In this document: piece after piece, positions 21,518 through 31,878 of the stretch
How the letters are laid out: every line of letters starts with the position of its first letter
How positions within the stretch are numbered: position 1 is the first letter of the stretch
DNA from: Escherichia sp. ESNIH1
GTDB lineage: Bacteria > Pseudomonadota > Gammaproteobacteria > Enterobacterales > Enterobacteriaceae
Assembly (NCBI GenBank): GCA_002918705.1
Contig: PQKR01000009.1
Span: forward strand, 62,001-126,000
Direction: 5' to 3'
DNA: 64,000 nucleotides
Program-made: the position numbers and the translations under genes
Notes under the pieces: model-generated
Databases searched by the model: none
What the model saw: the letters and a program-made list of their open reading frames with translations, nothing else
What the model was told of the DNA's origin: nothing

Positions 21518-22168
21518 TTAGCCGAGCACCGCTATGTGCACAATCAGAAGCGCAGCAACTGCAATAGCGGGTCCAAACGGCATATAGGGATTGGCCTTAG
21601 CCTGTCGTCGAAAACGCAGCAGGCCACGAAGAGTAAAAGCGAGCATGCCCAGCGCCGCCGACCCCAGCATCAGCTCCGCAATATGGTCAATGCCAAGCCA
21701 GATCGTACAGGCTGCATAAAGCTTAACATCACCGTTGCCCAGTCCTTCCCGCTTGCAAAGCCAGATATGCCCTTGGGCTATCAGCCGGGTAGAGCACCAG
21801 ATCACGATCGCCCCCATCACGCTATCCTGGGGCGACACCGGAATCATGTTTAGCACCGATGCAGCAAGCCCGAGCCACATCAGCAGGTAGACCAAACCAT
21901 CTGGCAGCAAAAAAGTCGTGATATCAATAACGGCTAGCATATAGAGCAGGCAGAAAAAGCAGGCCAGAAAGAGGAGCTGTACCGCGGTGCAGTACGGAGA
22001 GTAACGGTAGACCAGCGCGAGGAAAACCGCGCCTGTTAATAATTCACTTAACGGATAGCGAACCGCAAAAGCGCCTTCACAGTAGCGGTAGATGATGACG
22101 TTAAGGAAGCGGCCGGTTAACAGCCCCAGCCCCAACGCCAGACAGAGATACCACGCCCCTCTATCCAT
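21518..22168 (-). CDS. Type IV prepilin peptidase-like protein lacking the cysteine loop
   Basis: 216-residue polytopic aspartic protease of the A24 family. The catalytic aspartates are Asp82 (AVIDITTFLLPD) and Asp147 (GLGNGDVKL). The usual FLNVIIYR helix is followed almost at once by RYPLSELLTG, so the cytoplasmic zinc-binding CxxC...CxxC loop (N-methylase part) is missing. E. coli HofD is similarly reduced. Leader peptidase activity is likely and methylation doubtful. No pilin or secretion genes are nearby. It sits between secG and glmM, adjacent genes in K-12, so it is an insertion in this lineage. Confidence 0.85.
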   Translation of the reverse strand: MDRGAWYLCLALGLGLLTGRFLNVIIYRYCEGAFAVRYPLSELLTGAVFLALVYRYSPYCTAVQLLFLACFFCLLYMLAVIDITTFLLPDGLVYLLMWLGLAASVLNMIPVSPQDSVMGAIVIWCSTRLIAQGHIWLCKREGLGNGDVKLYAACTIWLGIDHIAELMLGSAALGMLAFTLRGLLRFRRQAKANPYMPFGPAIAVAALLIVHIAVLG

Positions 22169-22282
22169 AACCCCCCCTTAGCTAACCGCATTACACAGAT
22201 GAATTTAATGCAGTTTCAGAGAGTTAAGAAGAGCACTTTTACCTCTTCGCCACTCCATTTCTGAAGTGGCGTAGTAATACGA

Positions 22283-23620
22283 TCAGGCCTGTTTTACCGC
22301 GTCGGCAATGCGGTGAGCGAACTCAGTAACCTGGGCTTCGTTCTCGCCTTCAACCATGACGCGGATCAGCGGCTCGGTGCCGGATTTACGCAGCAGGACG
22401 CGCCCGCGGCTGCCCAGCGCCGCTTCAACCTCTGCCGTCACCGCTTTAACGGTTTCGTGCTCCAGCGGGTCGCCTTTCCCGGCGGTAAAGCGTACGTTAA
22501 CGAGGATCTGTGGGAAGAGCTTCATGCCGCTGCAGAGATCGTGCAGGGTCATATTGTTGCGCACCATCGCGGCAACGACCTGCAGGCCGGCAACGATACC
22601 GTCACCGGTGGTCGTTTTGTCCAGCAGAATGATGTGCCCGGAGTTCTCTGCGCCGATACGCCAGCCCTTCTCCTGCAGCTTCTCCAGCACGTAGCGGTCG
22701 CCGACCTTAGCGCGGGCGAACGGGATACCCAGCTGCTTCAGGGCCAGCTCCAGACCCATGTTGCTCATCAGCGTGCCAACCGCGCCGCCGCGCAGCTGCC
22801 CCTGACGCAGGCCTTCGCGTGCGATAATGTAGAGGATCTGATCCCCGTCGACCTTGTTGCCTTCGTGATCGACCATGATGACGCGGTCGCCGTCGCCGTC
22901 AAAGGCGATACCGAGATCGGCCTTCTCAGCAAGCACGCGTGTCTGCAGCGCACGAACGTCGGTGGCCCCTACCTCTTCGTTGATGTTAACGCCGTTCGGC
23001 TCGCAGCCGAGGGTGATAACGTCCGCACCCAGCTCGCGGAAGACGCTAGGGGCAATGTGGTAGGTCGCGCCGTGGGCACAGTCGACCACGATTTTCAGCG
23101 CTTTCAGGCTCAGCTCGTTCGGGAAGGTGCCCTTACAGAACTCAATGTAGCGTCCGGCAGCGTCCACGATGCGGCTGGCTTTACCCAGCAGCGCGGAGTC
23201 AACGCAGCTGATCTCCTTTTCCAGCTCGGCTTCAATGGCCTCTTCTACCTCATCCGGCAGCTTGGTCCCGTCGGTGGAGAAGAATTTAATCCCATTATCA
23301 TAAAACGGGTTGTGGGAGGCAGAGATGACGATCCCTGCTTCAGCGCGGAATGCGCGGGTCAGGTAGGCCACCGCCGGGGTTGGCATCGGCCCGGTGAAGG
23401 AGGCAGAGATGCCGGCCGCTGCCAGGCCTGCTTCCAGCGCCGACTCCAACATATAGCCAGAGATACGCGTATCCTTACCGATAATGATTTTGCGCGAGCC
23501 ATGACGCGCCAGTACTTTACCTGCTGCCCAGCCCAGCTTAAGAACGAAATCAGGCGTGATAGGCGCATCGCCGACGCGCCCACGAATACCGTCTGTACCA
23601 AAATATTTGCGACTACTCAT
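22283..23620 (-). CDS. glmM: GlmM, phosphoglucosamine mutase
   Basis: Interconverts glucosamine-6-P and glucosamine-1-P for UDP-GlcNAc synthesis. It is an alpha-D-phosphohexomutase with the phosphoserine motif ISASHNP (Ser102), the metal loop FDGDGDR, the sugar-binding GAENSGH and the C-terminal phosphate loop [11 protein letters not shown]. At 445 residues it matches E. coli. Its start overlaps the folP stop by 8 bases, so it is translated from the ftsH-folP-glmM transcript. Confidence 0.98.
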   Translation of the reverse strand: MSSRKYFGTDGIRGRVGDAPITPDFVLKLGWAAGKVLARHGSRKIIIGKDTRISGYMLESALEAGLAAAGISASFTGPMPTPAVAYLTRAFRAEAGIVISASHNPFYDNGIKFFSTDGTKLPDEVEEAIEAELEKEISCVDSALLGKASRIVDAAGRYIEFCKGTFPNELSLKALKIVVDCAHGATYHIAPSVFRELGADVITLGCEPNGVNINEEVGATDVRALQTRVLAEKADLGIAFDGDGDRVIMVDHEGNKVDGDQILYIIAREGLRQGQLRGGAVGTLMSNMGLELALKQLGIPFARAKVGDRYVLEKLQEKGWRIGAENSGHIILLDKTTTGDGIVAGLQVVAAMVRNNMTLHDLCSGMKLFPQILVNVRFTAGKGDPLEHETVKAVTAEVEAALGSRGRVLLRKSGTEPLIRVMVEGENEAQVTEFAHRIADAVKQA

Positions 23621-24461
23621 AGCGTTTGTTTTCCTTCGCTGATAGCGTGGCCTCGACCACCCGCATGGCTTCTGTTGTCTCTTTCACGTCATGTACGCGA
23701 ATTATGTGCGCTCCCTGCATGGCCGCTATCGTTGCGCACGCCAGGCTGCCGCTCAGGCGCTCTGATGGCCCCACGTTCAGCAGTTGGCCAATCATCGATT
23801 TACGGGACATGCCGACCAGCAGCGGCAGACCAAAATGGTGAAACTCTGCCAGGCGAGCAAGAAGCGCATAGTTATGGGAGAGATTCTTACCGAAACCGAA
23901 GCCGGGGTCGAGTACCAATTTATCCTTTGTAATGCCTGCTTTCTCACACCTTGCAATCTGTTCGTGGAAATAGCGATCAACGTCAGCAAAGACATCAGCA
24001 TATTTTGGCGCATCCTGCATCGTCTTCGGATCGCCCTGCATATGCATCAGGCAGACCGGCAGGCCGGTTTCCGCCGCCGCCTCCAGCGCCCCCGGCTCGC
24101 TCAGGGAGCGGATATCGTTAATCAGATGCGCGCCCACGCGAGCAATCTCCCGAATCACCGCCGGTTTCGAGGTATCCACTGAGATCCAGACTTCGAAACG
24201 CTGCGCCAGCGCCTCCACCACCGGCACTACGCGGGAGAGCTCTTCATCGACGCTCACCTCAGCCGCACCCGGCCGGGTTGACTCGCCGCCGACGTCGATG
24301 ATGGTGGCCCCGGCATTAATCATCAGGTTGGCATGTTTGACCGCGTCGATGAGCGTGTTATGCGCACCGCCGTCAGAGAAGGAGTCGGGTGTGACGTTGA
24401 GGATCCCCATCACGTGCGGATGAGAGAGATCGAGCGTAGTTCCCTGAGCGAAGAGTTTCAT
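23613..24461 (-). CDS. folP: FolP, dihydropteroate synthase
   Basis: Joins p-aminobenzoate to hydroxymethyl-dihydropterin pyrophosphate in folate synthesis and is the sulfonamide target. It is a TIM-barrel enzyme with [15 protein letters not shown], the [11 protein letters not shown] loop and [13 protein letters not shown]. Its 282 residues equal the E. coli length. The sulfonamide-sensitive loop residues look normal. It lies between ftsH and glmM, overlapping the latter. Confidence 0.98.
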   Translation of the reverse strand: MKLFAQGTTLDLSHPHVMGILNVTPDSFSDGGAHNTLIDAVKHANLMINAGATIIDVGGESTRPGAAEVSVDEELSRVVPVVEALAQRFEVWISVDTSKPAVIREIARVGAHLINDIRSLSEPGALEAAAETGLPVCLMHMQGDPKTMQDAPKYADVFADVDRYFHEQIARCEKAGITKDKLVLDPGFGFGKNLSHNYALLARLAEFHHFGLPLLVGMSRKSMIGQLLNVGPSERLSGSLACATIAAMQGAHIIRVHDVKETTEAMRVVEATLSAKENKRYE

Positions 24462-24492
24462 AGAGCATCCCTTGTACTGTGTGGGTGATAGA

Positions 24493-24526
24493 TATGAAAA
24501 AACCCCGGAGCACGCCCCGGGGTTTT
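24493..24526 (-). terminator. Terminator-type hairpin between ftsH and folP
   Basis: AAAACCCCGG/CCGGGGTTTT stem of 10 bp (24499-24508 with 24517-24526), with a T run on the minus strand. It lies 31 bases past the ftsH stop. folP and glmM follow, so read-through or a separate promoter is needed. Confidence 0.85.
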
Positions 24527-24556
24527 AAATAATGCTAATGCAGATGCCGCAAGGGC

Positions 24557-26488
24557 TTATTTGTCGCCAAACTGCTCTGACATGGTGTTACCCGGGTTCG
24601 GCGTACGCGGTTCATCGACCGGACGCGGCGCACGCGGGGTGCCATTGCTATCGGAGCTGTTTGAGCCAGGATCTTCCCAGCCCGCAGGCGGACGCACATC
24701 GCGACGGGCCATCAGGTCATCAATCTGCGGCGCATCGATGGTCTCATACTTCATGAGCGCATCTTTCATCGCATGCAGGATGTCCATGTTATCGTTCAGG
24801 ATCTGACGAGCGCGGTTGTAGTTACGCTCAATCAGAGACTTCACTTCCTGGTCGATAATACGTGCCGTTTCATCGGACATGTGTTTCGCTTTCGCCACGC
24901 TGCGGCCCAGGAACACTTCGCCCTCTTCCTCTGCGTACAGCAGCGGACCGAGTTTGTCGGAGAAGCCCCACTGGGTGACCATGTTCCGCGCCAGGTTAGT
25001 CGCCACTTTAATGTCGTTGGACGCACCGGTAGAAACATGCTCAACGCCGTAAATGATCTCTTCTGCCAGACGGCCACCGTACAGCGTGGAGATCTGACTT
25101 TCCAGTTTCTGACGGCTGGCGCTAATCGCGTCGCCTTCAGGCAGGAAGAAGGTCACACCCAGCGCACGGCCGCGCGGAATAATCGTGACTTTATGTACCG
25201 GATCGTGTTCCGGCACCAGGCGACCAATAATCGCATGGCCCGCTTCGTGATAGGCGGTGGACTCTTTCTGGGCTTCGGTCATCACCATAGAGCGACGTTC
25301 CGCACCCATCATGATTTTGTCTTTCGCTTTCTCAAACTCAACCATCGAGACAACGCGTTTGTTGCCACGGGCAGCGAACAGCGCTGCTTCGTTGACGAGG
25401 TTAGCGAGATCCGCACCGGAGAAGCCAGGCGTACCACGGGCAATGATTGCCGCATCGATATCCGGCGCCAGCGGTACGCGACGCATGTGCACTTTCAGGA
25501 TCTGCTCACGGCCACGCACGTCCGGCAGACCTACTACAACCTGACGGTCAAAACGACCTGGACGCAGCAGCGCCGGGTCAAGCACGTCTGGACGGTTCGT
25601 CGCGGCGATGACGATAATGCCTTCGTTGCCTTCAAAGCCGTCCATCTCAACCAGCATCTGGTTCAGGGTCTGCTCACGCTCATCATGACCACCACCCAGG
25701 CCTGCGCCACGCTGGCGGCCTACGGCGTCGATCTCATCGATGAAGATGATGCACGGCGCGGCTTTCTTGGCCTGCTCGAACATGTCACGCACACGAGATG
25801 CACCGACACCCACGAACATTTCCACGAAGTCAGAACCGGAAATGGTAAAGAAAGGCACCTTCGCTTCACCGGCAATGGCTTTTGCCAGCAGCGTTTTACC
25901 GGTACCCGGCGGGCCAACCATTAACACGCCTTTCGGGATCTTACCGCCCAGCTTCTGGAAGCGGCTCGGTTCACGCAGGTATTCAACCAGCTCACCCACC
26001 TCTTCTTTGGCTTCGTCGCAGCCTGCAACGTCAGCAAAGGTGGTTTTGATCTGATCTTCGGTCAGCATACGCGCCTTGCTCTTGCCAAACGACATGGCGC
26101 CTTTGCCACCGCCGCCCTGCATCTGACGCATAAAGAATATCCAAACGCCGATTAACAGCAGCATCGGGAACCACGAGATGAAGATAGAAGCCAGCAGGCT
26201 TGGCTCTTCCGGCGGCTCGCCAACCACTTTGACATTTTTCGTCAGCAGGTTATCAAGCAGTTTTGGATCGTTGACCGGGATGTAAGTCGTGTAACGGTTA
26301 CTATCTTTCTTGGTAACGTTGATCTCACGTCCGTTGATACGCGCTTCGCGAACCTGGTCCTGATTGACCTCTTGCAGGAAGGTAGAGTAATCCACCTTAC
26401 GGCCGTTCGACTCGCTGGGCCCAAAGCTCTGGAATACTGACATCAGCACAACGGCAATGACCAGCCAGAGTATTAGGTTTTTCGCCAT
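24557..26488 (-). CDS. ftsH: FtsH, membrane AAA+ zinc metalloprotease
   Basis: Degrades LpxC, sigma-32, SecY and other proteins at the inner membrane. It has two N-terminal membrane segments (about 5-22 and 99-119), Walker A GPPGTGKT (192-199), Walker B IIFIDEID, the second region of homology, and the zinc motif HEAGH near residue 414. Start at ATG 26488 gives 643 residues (E. coli 644). A TTG three codons upstream (26497) sits at better distance from the GAGG ribosome binding site and could give MSDMAKN. It is downstream of rlmE, as in E. coli. Confidence 0.97.
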   Translation of the reverse strand: MAKNLILWLVIAVVLMSVFQSFGPSESNGRKVDYSTFLQEVNQDQVREARINGREINVTKKDSNRYTTYIPVNDPKLLDNLLTKNVKVVGEPPEEPSLLASIFISWFPMLLLIGVWIFFMRQMQGGGGKGAMSFGKSKARMLTEDQIKTTFADVAGCDEAKEEVGELVEYLREPSRFQKLGGKIPKGVLMVGPPGTGKTLLAKAIAGEAKVPFFTISGSDFVEMFVGVGASRVRDMFEQAKKAAPCIIFIDEIDAVGRQRGAGLGGGHDEREQTLNQMLVEMDGFEGNEGIIVIAATNRPDVLDPALLRPGRFDRQVVVGLPDVRGREQILKVHMRRVPLAPDIDAAIIARGTPGFSGADLANLVNEAALFAARGNKRVVSMVEFEKAKDKIMMGAERRSMVMTEAQKESTAYHEAGHAIIGRLVPEHDPVHKVTIIPRGRALGVTFFLPEGDAISASRQKLESQISTLYGGRLAEEIIYGVEHVSTGASNDIKVATNLARNMVTQWGFSDKLGPLLYAEEEGEVFLGRSVAKAKHMSDETARIIDQEVKSLIERNYNRARQILNDNMDILHAMKDALMKYETIDAPQIDDLMARRDVRPPAGWEDPGSNSSDSNGTPRAPRPVDEPRTPNPGNTMSEQFGDK

Positions 26489-26590
26489 GTCACTCAAGGG
26501 ATTAACCTCATATTACAACTGTGTTAAAAACAGCGTCAGGATACTCTGTATCCCGTCTCATTCAAACCTTAGTCTGCACTCAACGGTTTA

Positions 26591-27217
26591 TCATTTTCGC
26601 CCGGTCGCTACAATGTACACTTCGCGTGAACGCGCACGCGAAGAGTCAGGTTTACGCACTTTTACCTTCGTAAACAGAGAGCGAATTTCTCTAAGATACT
26701 CATCGAAACCTTCGCCCTGAAACACCTTCACTACAAAATTTCCGCCCGGTGCGAGAACGTCGCGGCACATCTGCAGCGCCAGCTCCACCAGATACATGGC
26801 GCGGGGAATATCCACCGCCGGTGTTCCGCTCATGTTGGGAGCCATGTCAGACATGACCACCTGAACCTTTTCGTCGCCGACGCGTTCCAACAGCGCCTTT
26901 ACCACTAATTCATCACGAAAATCGCCCTGAAGGAAGTCGACACCAACGATGGGATCCATAGGGAGAAGATCGCATGCGATGATCCGCCCTTTGCCGCCGA
27001 TCTGCGTGACCACATACTGTGACCAGCCGCCCGGTGCTGCCCCCAGGTCGACAACCGTCATGCCTGGTTTAAAAAGTTTGTCACTTTGCTGTATTTCATC
27101 AAGTTTAAACCAGGCGCGGGAACGTAACCCTTTTTTCTGCGCCTGCTGCACATATTTATCGCTAAAGTGTTCCTGAAGCCAGCGGCTTGAGCTGGCAGAA
27201 CGCTTTTTACCTGTCAT
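26591..27217 (-). CDS. rlmE: RlmE (RrmJ/FtsJ), 23S rRNA U2552 2'-O-methyltransferase
   Basis: Heat-shock methyltransferase that modifies U2552 in the A-loop of 23S rRNA on the 50S subunit. It has the SAM-binding motif [24 protein letters not shown], and the K-D-K-E catalytic set within [14 protein letters not shown] and [10 protein letters not shown] placed the start at 27217 (MTGKKRSAS, 208 residues; E. coli 209). An ATG four codons upstream is possible. It is transcribed with ftsH and divergent from yhbY. Confidence 0.97.
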   Translation of the reverse strand: MTGKKRSASSSRWLQEHFSDKYVQQAQKKGLRSRAWFKLDEIQQSDKLFKPGMTVVDLGAAPGGWSQYVVTQIGGKGRIIACDLLPMDPIVGVDFLQGDFRDELVVKALLERVGDEKVQVVMSDMAPNMSGTPAVDIPRAMYLVELALQMCRDVLAPGGNFVVKVFQGEGFDEYLREIRSLFTKVKVRKPDSSRARSREVYIVATGRK

Positions 27218-27343
27218 CTCTATTTCCAACGTTGTTCATCGTGAGTAGCAGGCTATCAACTATCAGCACAGCAGATTTGGCGATACACTGGAGATGGCGG
27301 TAGAATGAACCGTTTTCAATCCCAACGTAAGCAAAAATATACG

Positions 27344-27637
27344 ATGAATCTGAGTACTAAACAAAAACAGCACCTTAAAGGTCTGGCACATCCGCTCAAG
27401 CCGGTAGTTATGCTTGGCAACAATGGTTTGACCGAAGGGGTACTGGCCGAGATTGAACAAGCGCTAGAGCACCATGAGCTTATCAAGGTCAAGATCGCTA
27501 CCGAAGACCGCGAAACTAAAACGCTGATCGTGGAAGCGATTGTTCGTGAAACCGGCGCCTCTAACGTACAGGTCATCGGTAAAACGCTGGTGCTGTACCG
27601 CCCATCGAAGGAGCGTAAAATTTCGCTGCCACGCTAA
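27344..27637 (+). CDS. yhbY: YhbY, CRM-domain ribosome assembly protein
   Basis: Single CRM-domain RNA-binding protein associated with pre-50S particles. Its 97 residues, MNLSTKQKQHLKGLAHPLKP onward, contain the GxxG loop LGNNGLTEG typical of CRM domains. The start at 27344 matches E. coli; an ATG at 27305 would extend it 13 residues. It is monocistronic and convergent with greA over a shared terminator. Confidence 0.95.
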   Translation: MNLSTKQKQHLKGLAHPLKPVVMLGNNGLTEGVLAEIEQALEHHELIKVKIATEDRETKTLIVEAIVRETGASNVQVIGKTLVLYRPSKERKISLPR

Positions 27638-27724
27638 GAATATCCTGGATAGAACACAAAATCTGTGTAAAACGAGGGGTTTTCCGCAAGCTGACAAGCA
27701 AAATGCCACGCTCTTGACGTTGTT

Positions 27725-27748
27725 AAAAGGCCGCTATGCGGCCTTTTT
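27725..27748. terminator. Bidirectional terminator between yhbY and greA
   Basis: AAAAGGCCGC/GCGGCCTTTT stem of 10 bp with a TAT loop (27725-27734 with 27738-27747). T runs exist in both directions between the convergent genes. Confidence 0.92.
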
Positions 27749-27791
27749 CTTATCTTTACATTACGTCAACATATTACAGGTTGGCGCGTAA

Positions 27792-28268
27792 TTAAAGATA
27801 TTCTACCTTGAGGATCTCGTACTCGACTTCGCCACCCGGGGTACGGATAACGACCACATCGTCCTGCTCTTTACCCACCAGCCCGCGTGCAATTGGCGAG
27901 TTGACGGAGATCAGATTCTGCTTAAAATCCGCCTCGTCATCACCCACGATACGGTAAGTCTGCTCCTCATCGTTATCGAGATTCAGTACGGTCACGGTGG
28001 AGCCAAAGATCACGCGGCCATTGTTAGGCATTTTTGTGATGTCGATCACCTGCGCATTGGAGAGCTTGGCCTCAATGTCTTTGATGCGGCCTTCGCAGAA
28101 CCCCTGCTGCTCGCGGGCGGCATGGTACTCGGCGTTCTCTTTCAGGTCACCATGCTCGCGGGCATCGGCAATCGCAGCGATGATTTCAGGACGACGCACG
28201 GATTTCAGGAAATCCAGCTCTTCGCGTAATTTTTCAGCACCACGTAAGGTCATCGGAATAGCTTGCAT
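27792..28268 (-). CDS. greA: GreA, transcript cleavage/elongation factor
   Basis: Enters the RNA polymerase secondary channel and stimulates cleavage of backtracked RNA. It has an N-terminal coiled-coil with the acidic tip [16 protein letters not shown] and a C-terminal FKBP-like domain. Its 158 residues equal the E. coli length. The leader (28269-28394) holds a terminator hairpin resembling the GraL element. It is divergent from dacB. Confidence 0.98.
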   Translation of the reverse strand: MQAIPMTLRGAEKLREELDFLKSVRRPEIIAAIADAREHGDLKENAEYHAAREQQGFCEGRIKDIEAKLSNAQVIDITKMPNNGRVIFGSTVTVLNLDNDEEQTYRIVGDDEADFKQNLISVNSPIARGLVGKEQDDVVVIRTPGGEVEYEILKVEYL

Positions 28269-28358
28269 TGTTATACCTCTTAAACATTCCTGTAGGGAGC
28301 GGTGGCCCCGCCCCGGCAGCTTTGCCCCTGCATACCGCGCAAAAGAGGGGCCAAAAGC

Positions 28359-28394
28359 AAAAAGAAAACCGACCCGGAGGCAGAGCTCCAGGTC
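28359..28394 (-). promoter_or_regulatory. GraL-type terminator in the greA leader
   Basis: On the minus strand, a GACCTGGAG/CTCCGGGTC stem (28394-28386 with 28379-28371) is followed by TTTTCTTTTT, about 90-125 bases upstream of the greA ATG. E. coli greA has a premature terminator here that makes the GraL leader RNAs. Function is inferred from position and shape. Confidence 0.75.
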
Positions 28395-28514
28395 AGCAGC
28401 AATTTTTCAATTTGATACGTATTTTACCCGGAAGTTCCTTATGGGTCATCGTTTACTTTCCGGTACGATGCACCGTAGTATGACGGCCTGTTTCCAGGTT
28501 TCTAGCGCGAGATT

Positions 28515-29948
28515 ATGCGATTTTCCAGATATGTCATCGGATTGACCACCAGTATAGCGTTGAATGTGCAGGCTGCGAACGTTGATGAGTACATTAACCA
28601 GCTCCCTGCTGGCGCAAACCTCGCCCTGATGGTGCAGAAGGTTGGCGCTCAGGCTCCCGATATTGATTACCACAGCCAGCAGATGGCCCTGCCCGCCAGT
28701 ACCCAGAAGGTGATAACCGCGCTGGCCGCCTTGCTGCAGCTGGGGCCAGATTTCCGTTTTACCACCACGCTTGAGAGTAAAGGCAACGTTGCGAACGGGG
28801 TGTTAAAAGGGGATTTGGTGGCACGATTCGGCGGCGATCCGACGCTAAAACGCCAGGATATCCGCAATATGGTCGCGGTGCTGAAAAAATCGGGCGTCCA
28901 GCAGATTGACGGTAACGTCCTGATCGACACCTCGGTGTTTGCCAGCCACGATAAGGCCCCCGGCTGGCCGTGGAACGATCTGACCCAGTGCTTCAGCGCG
29001 CCGCCCGCCGCCGCGATTATCGATCGTAACTGCTTCTCGGTATCGCTCTACAGCGCCCAGAAAGCAAACGACATGGCGTTTATCCGCATCGCCTCCTACT
29101 ACCCTGTCACCATGTTTAGCCAGGTGCGCACGCTGGCGAAAGGCTCTCCTGATGCCCAGTACTGCGAGCTGGATGTTGTGCCTGGCGATCTCAACCGCTT
29201 TACGCTGACCGGCTGCCTGACCCAGCGCGCCGATCCGCTACCGCTGGCCTTTGCCATCCAGGACGGGGCGAGCTACGCCGGTGCCGTGCTGAAGGATGAG
29301 CTTAAGCAGGCCGGCATTACCTACAGCGGCACGCTGCTGCGCCAGACGCTGGTTAACGAGCCGGGCACGGTGATCGCCAGCAAGCAGTCCGCGCCGCTGC
29401 ACGATCTCTTAAAGATCATGCTGAAAAAGTCAGACAACATGATCGCCGATACCGTATTTCGCACCATCGGCCATGCGCGCTTTGGCGTGCCGGGCACGTG
29501 GCGTGCCGGAGCGGATGCCGTGCGGCAGATCCTGCGCCAGCAGGCGGGCGTCGATCTGGGCAACAGCATTGTGGTGGATGGCTCCGGCCTGTCGCGGCAT
29601 AACCTTATCTCTCCCGCTACCATGATGCAGGTGCTGCAGTATATTGCTCAGCATGATACCGAGCTGAACTTCATCTCAATGCTGCCGCTGGCGGGCTATG
29701 ACGGCTCGTTGCAGTACCGCGCCGGCCTGCATGCCGCAGGTGTGGACGGCAAGGTGTCGGCGAAGACGGGATCCCTGCAGGGGGTCTATAACCTGGCGGG
29801 CTTTATCACCACCGCCAGCGGCCAACGTATGGCCTTTGTGCAGTATCTCTCAGGCTATGCGGTAGAGCCTGCCGATCAGCGTAATCGCCGCATCCCGCTG
29901 GTGCGCTTCGAGAGCCGGTTGTACAAAGACATTTACCAGAATAATTAA
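28515..29948 (+). CDS. dacB: DacB (PBP4), D-Ala-D-Ala carboxypeptidase/endopeptidase
   Basis: Periplasmic class C penicillin-binding protein that trims and cleaves peptidoglycan cross-links. The signal peptide is about 20 residues ending VQA. The catalytic motifs are STQK (Ser62-Lys65), SDN (about 306) and KTG (about 417). Its 477 residues equal the E. coli length. It is divergent from greA. A strong terminator (29990-30022) follows 41 bases after the stop, formed by the left end of an inserted element. Confidence 0.98.
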   Translation: MRFSRYVIGLTTSIALNVQAANVDEYINQLPAGANLALMVQKVGAQAPDIDYHSQQMALPASTQKVITALAALLQLGPDFRFTTTLESKGNVANGVLKGDLVARFGGDPTLKRQDIRNMVAVLKKSGVQQIDGNVLIDTSVFASHDKAPGWPWNDLTQCFSAPPAAAIIDRNCFSVSLYSAQKANDMAFIRIASYYPVTMFSQVRTLAKGSPDAQYCELDVVPGDLNRFTLTGCLTQRADPLPLAFAIQDGASYAGAVLKDELKQAGITYSGTLLRQTLVNEPGTVIASKQSAPLHDLLKIMLKKSDNMIADTVFRTIGHARFGVPGTWRAGADAVRQILRQQAGVDLGNSIVVDGSGLSRHNLISPATMMQVLQYIAQHDTELNFISMLPLAGYDGSLQYRAGLHAAGVDGKVSAKTGSLQGVYNLAGFITTASGQRMAFVQYLSGYAVEPADQRNRRIPLVRFESRLYKDIYQNN

Positions 29949-29976
29949 TTCGCCGACGTCAACAAACAAAAACCCC

Positions 29977-29988
29977 GGCTCATGGCCA
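29977..29988. repeat. Left target-site duplication of the inserted element
   Basis: GGCTCATGGCCA here corresponds to GGCTTATGGCCG at 30678-30689, a 12-bp direct repeat with 10 matches. Both flank the terminal inverted repeats exactly. IS4-family elements typically duplicate 10-13 bp. Confidence 0.6.
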
Positions 29989-29989
29989 T

Positions 29990-30022
29990 AATGCCAGTCA
30001 GTTAAGCTGACTGGCATTTTTT
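29990..30022 (+). terminator. Terminator after dacB, formed by the element's left end
   Basis: AATGCCAGTCAG/CTGACTGGCATT perfect 12-bp stem with a TTAAG loop (29990-30001 with 30007-30018), followed by a run of six T. It works for plus-strand transcription from dacB. Its 5' arm is also the element's terminal inverted repeat. Confidence 0.85.
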
Positions 30023-30059
30023 GTGGCAAGAACAGGAGGAATATGAGATGCCGCTAAGG

Positions 30060-30111
30060 TTCCGTTCACCTCATGGACAGTGCTTCTTTGGGAAATCTAC
30101 ACACGTGAACG
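30060..30111 (+). repeat. Left bipartite inverted repeat of the inner module
   Basis: TTCCGTTCACCTCATGGA (30060-30077), 22 unrelated bases, then CACACGTGAACG (30100-30111). The same arrangement, with the same 22-base spacing, recurs in inverted orientation at 30570-30621. The CGTTCAC and GTGAACG parts are themselves complementary, so each end also forms a dyad. Confidence 0.8.
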
Positions 30112-30112
30112 T

Positions 30113-30569
30113 GCCAGGGTGGCTCGCCGCCACCACCCTGGCGACCCGGGCTCCCGGCAATTTTGTCCTCGGCTTATCCCTTCCGGCTTCCGGGTCGGGC
30201 GCGAGGTAACTTCCCTGTAAGGCACGCCCTCAGCCCGCATCCATGCGGGCTGCCCCGGCCAGAAGTGAACGCCTCGGCGATTTTCAGCCGGACCCAACAC
30301 CTCGCTTTAATACCGGGCCCACAGCGGTTTCTTTGTTGCTGTGGAATGCGGTCTCACAGCGCGGTGTTGAGTCCCCGCTGAAACCGGCGAACCGGAGACC
30401 GGATGACAAGGACTGGACGCCAGGGAGGGCGGCCAGAGGCGAAACGAGACACGACGTCGAGTCGAGCCGGCCGTCGGTCAGCCGGACGGGAGGTGAGCGC
30501 AGTGCGCAGCACCGGTTTCCTTGCGGGGCCGCGGGGATCGATAAGGGGGCCGCGGTGGCCCCCTTATCC
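30113..30569. ncRNA. GC-rich structured region, putative non-coding RNA
   Basis: The body of the inner module shows several perfect stems: GCCAGGGTGG/CCACCCTGGC (30113-30122 with 30133-30142), CAGCCCGCA/TGCGGGCTG (30231-30239 with 30244-30252), and GATAAGGGGGCC/GGCCCCCTTATC (30540-30551 with 30557-30568). Open frames on the plus strand (for example 30243-30668) have biased, low-complexity translations and cross the module boundary, so I do not call them genes. No Rfam family is recognised with confidence and the transcribed strand is unknown. Confidence 0.4.
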
Positions 30570-30621
30570 CGTTCACGTGTGACACTCGCTATATGTTCTG
30601 CCCTCCATGAGGTGAACGGAA
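30570..30621 (-). repeat. Right bipartite inverted repeat of the inner module
   Basis: CGTTCACGTGTG (30570-30581), 22 bases, then TCCATGAGGTGAACGGAA (30604-30621). This is the exact reverse complement of both blocks of the left copy at 30060-30111. Confidence 0.8.
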
Positions 30622-30693
30622 CACATATACCTGAGTCACATATTTCCCTTCTCCAGCAGTGTAACTAACTGGCATTAGGCTTATGGCCGGAGA

Positions 30694-31878
<1,185 letters not shown>

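Larger units (their letters stand above)
29989..30677. mobile_element. Non-autonomous element with IS4-like ends, no transposase
   Basis: 689-bp insertion in the dacB-obgE gap. Its ends are near-identical inverted repeats: TAATGCCAGTCAGTTA (29989-30004) and the complement of TAACTAACTGGCATTA (30662-30677), which differ at one base of 16. They resemble my recollection of the IS4 inverted repeat (TAATGCCGATCAGTTAAGG). A 12-bp direct repeat with two mismatches flanks it. The interior has no transposase or other recognisable gene. Most of it is the 562-bp structured module 30060-30621. It appears to have split the obgE terminator. Whether the outer ends and inner module moved together is unknown. 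Confidence 0.6.

Noticed and set aside
22313-23932. 539-codon plus-strand frame opposite glmM and the end of folP
   Set aside because: Spans two well-supported genes in the other strand and shows no protein-like motifs.
30163-30668. Plus-strand frames of 72 and 141 codons in the dacB-obgE element
   Set aside because: Composition follows the hairpin-rich DNA, no ribosome binding site is visible, and the longer one crosses the inner module's right inverted repeat. Kept as non-coding unless copies show codon-level conservation.
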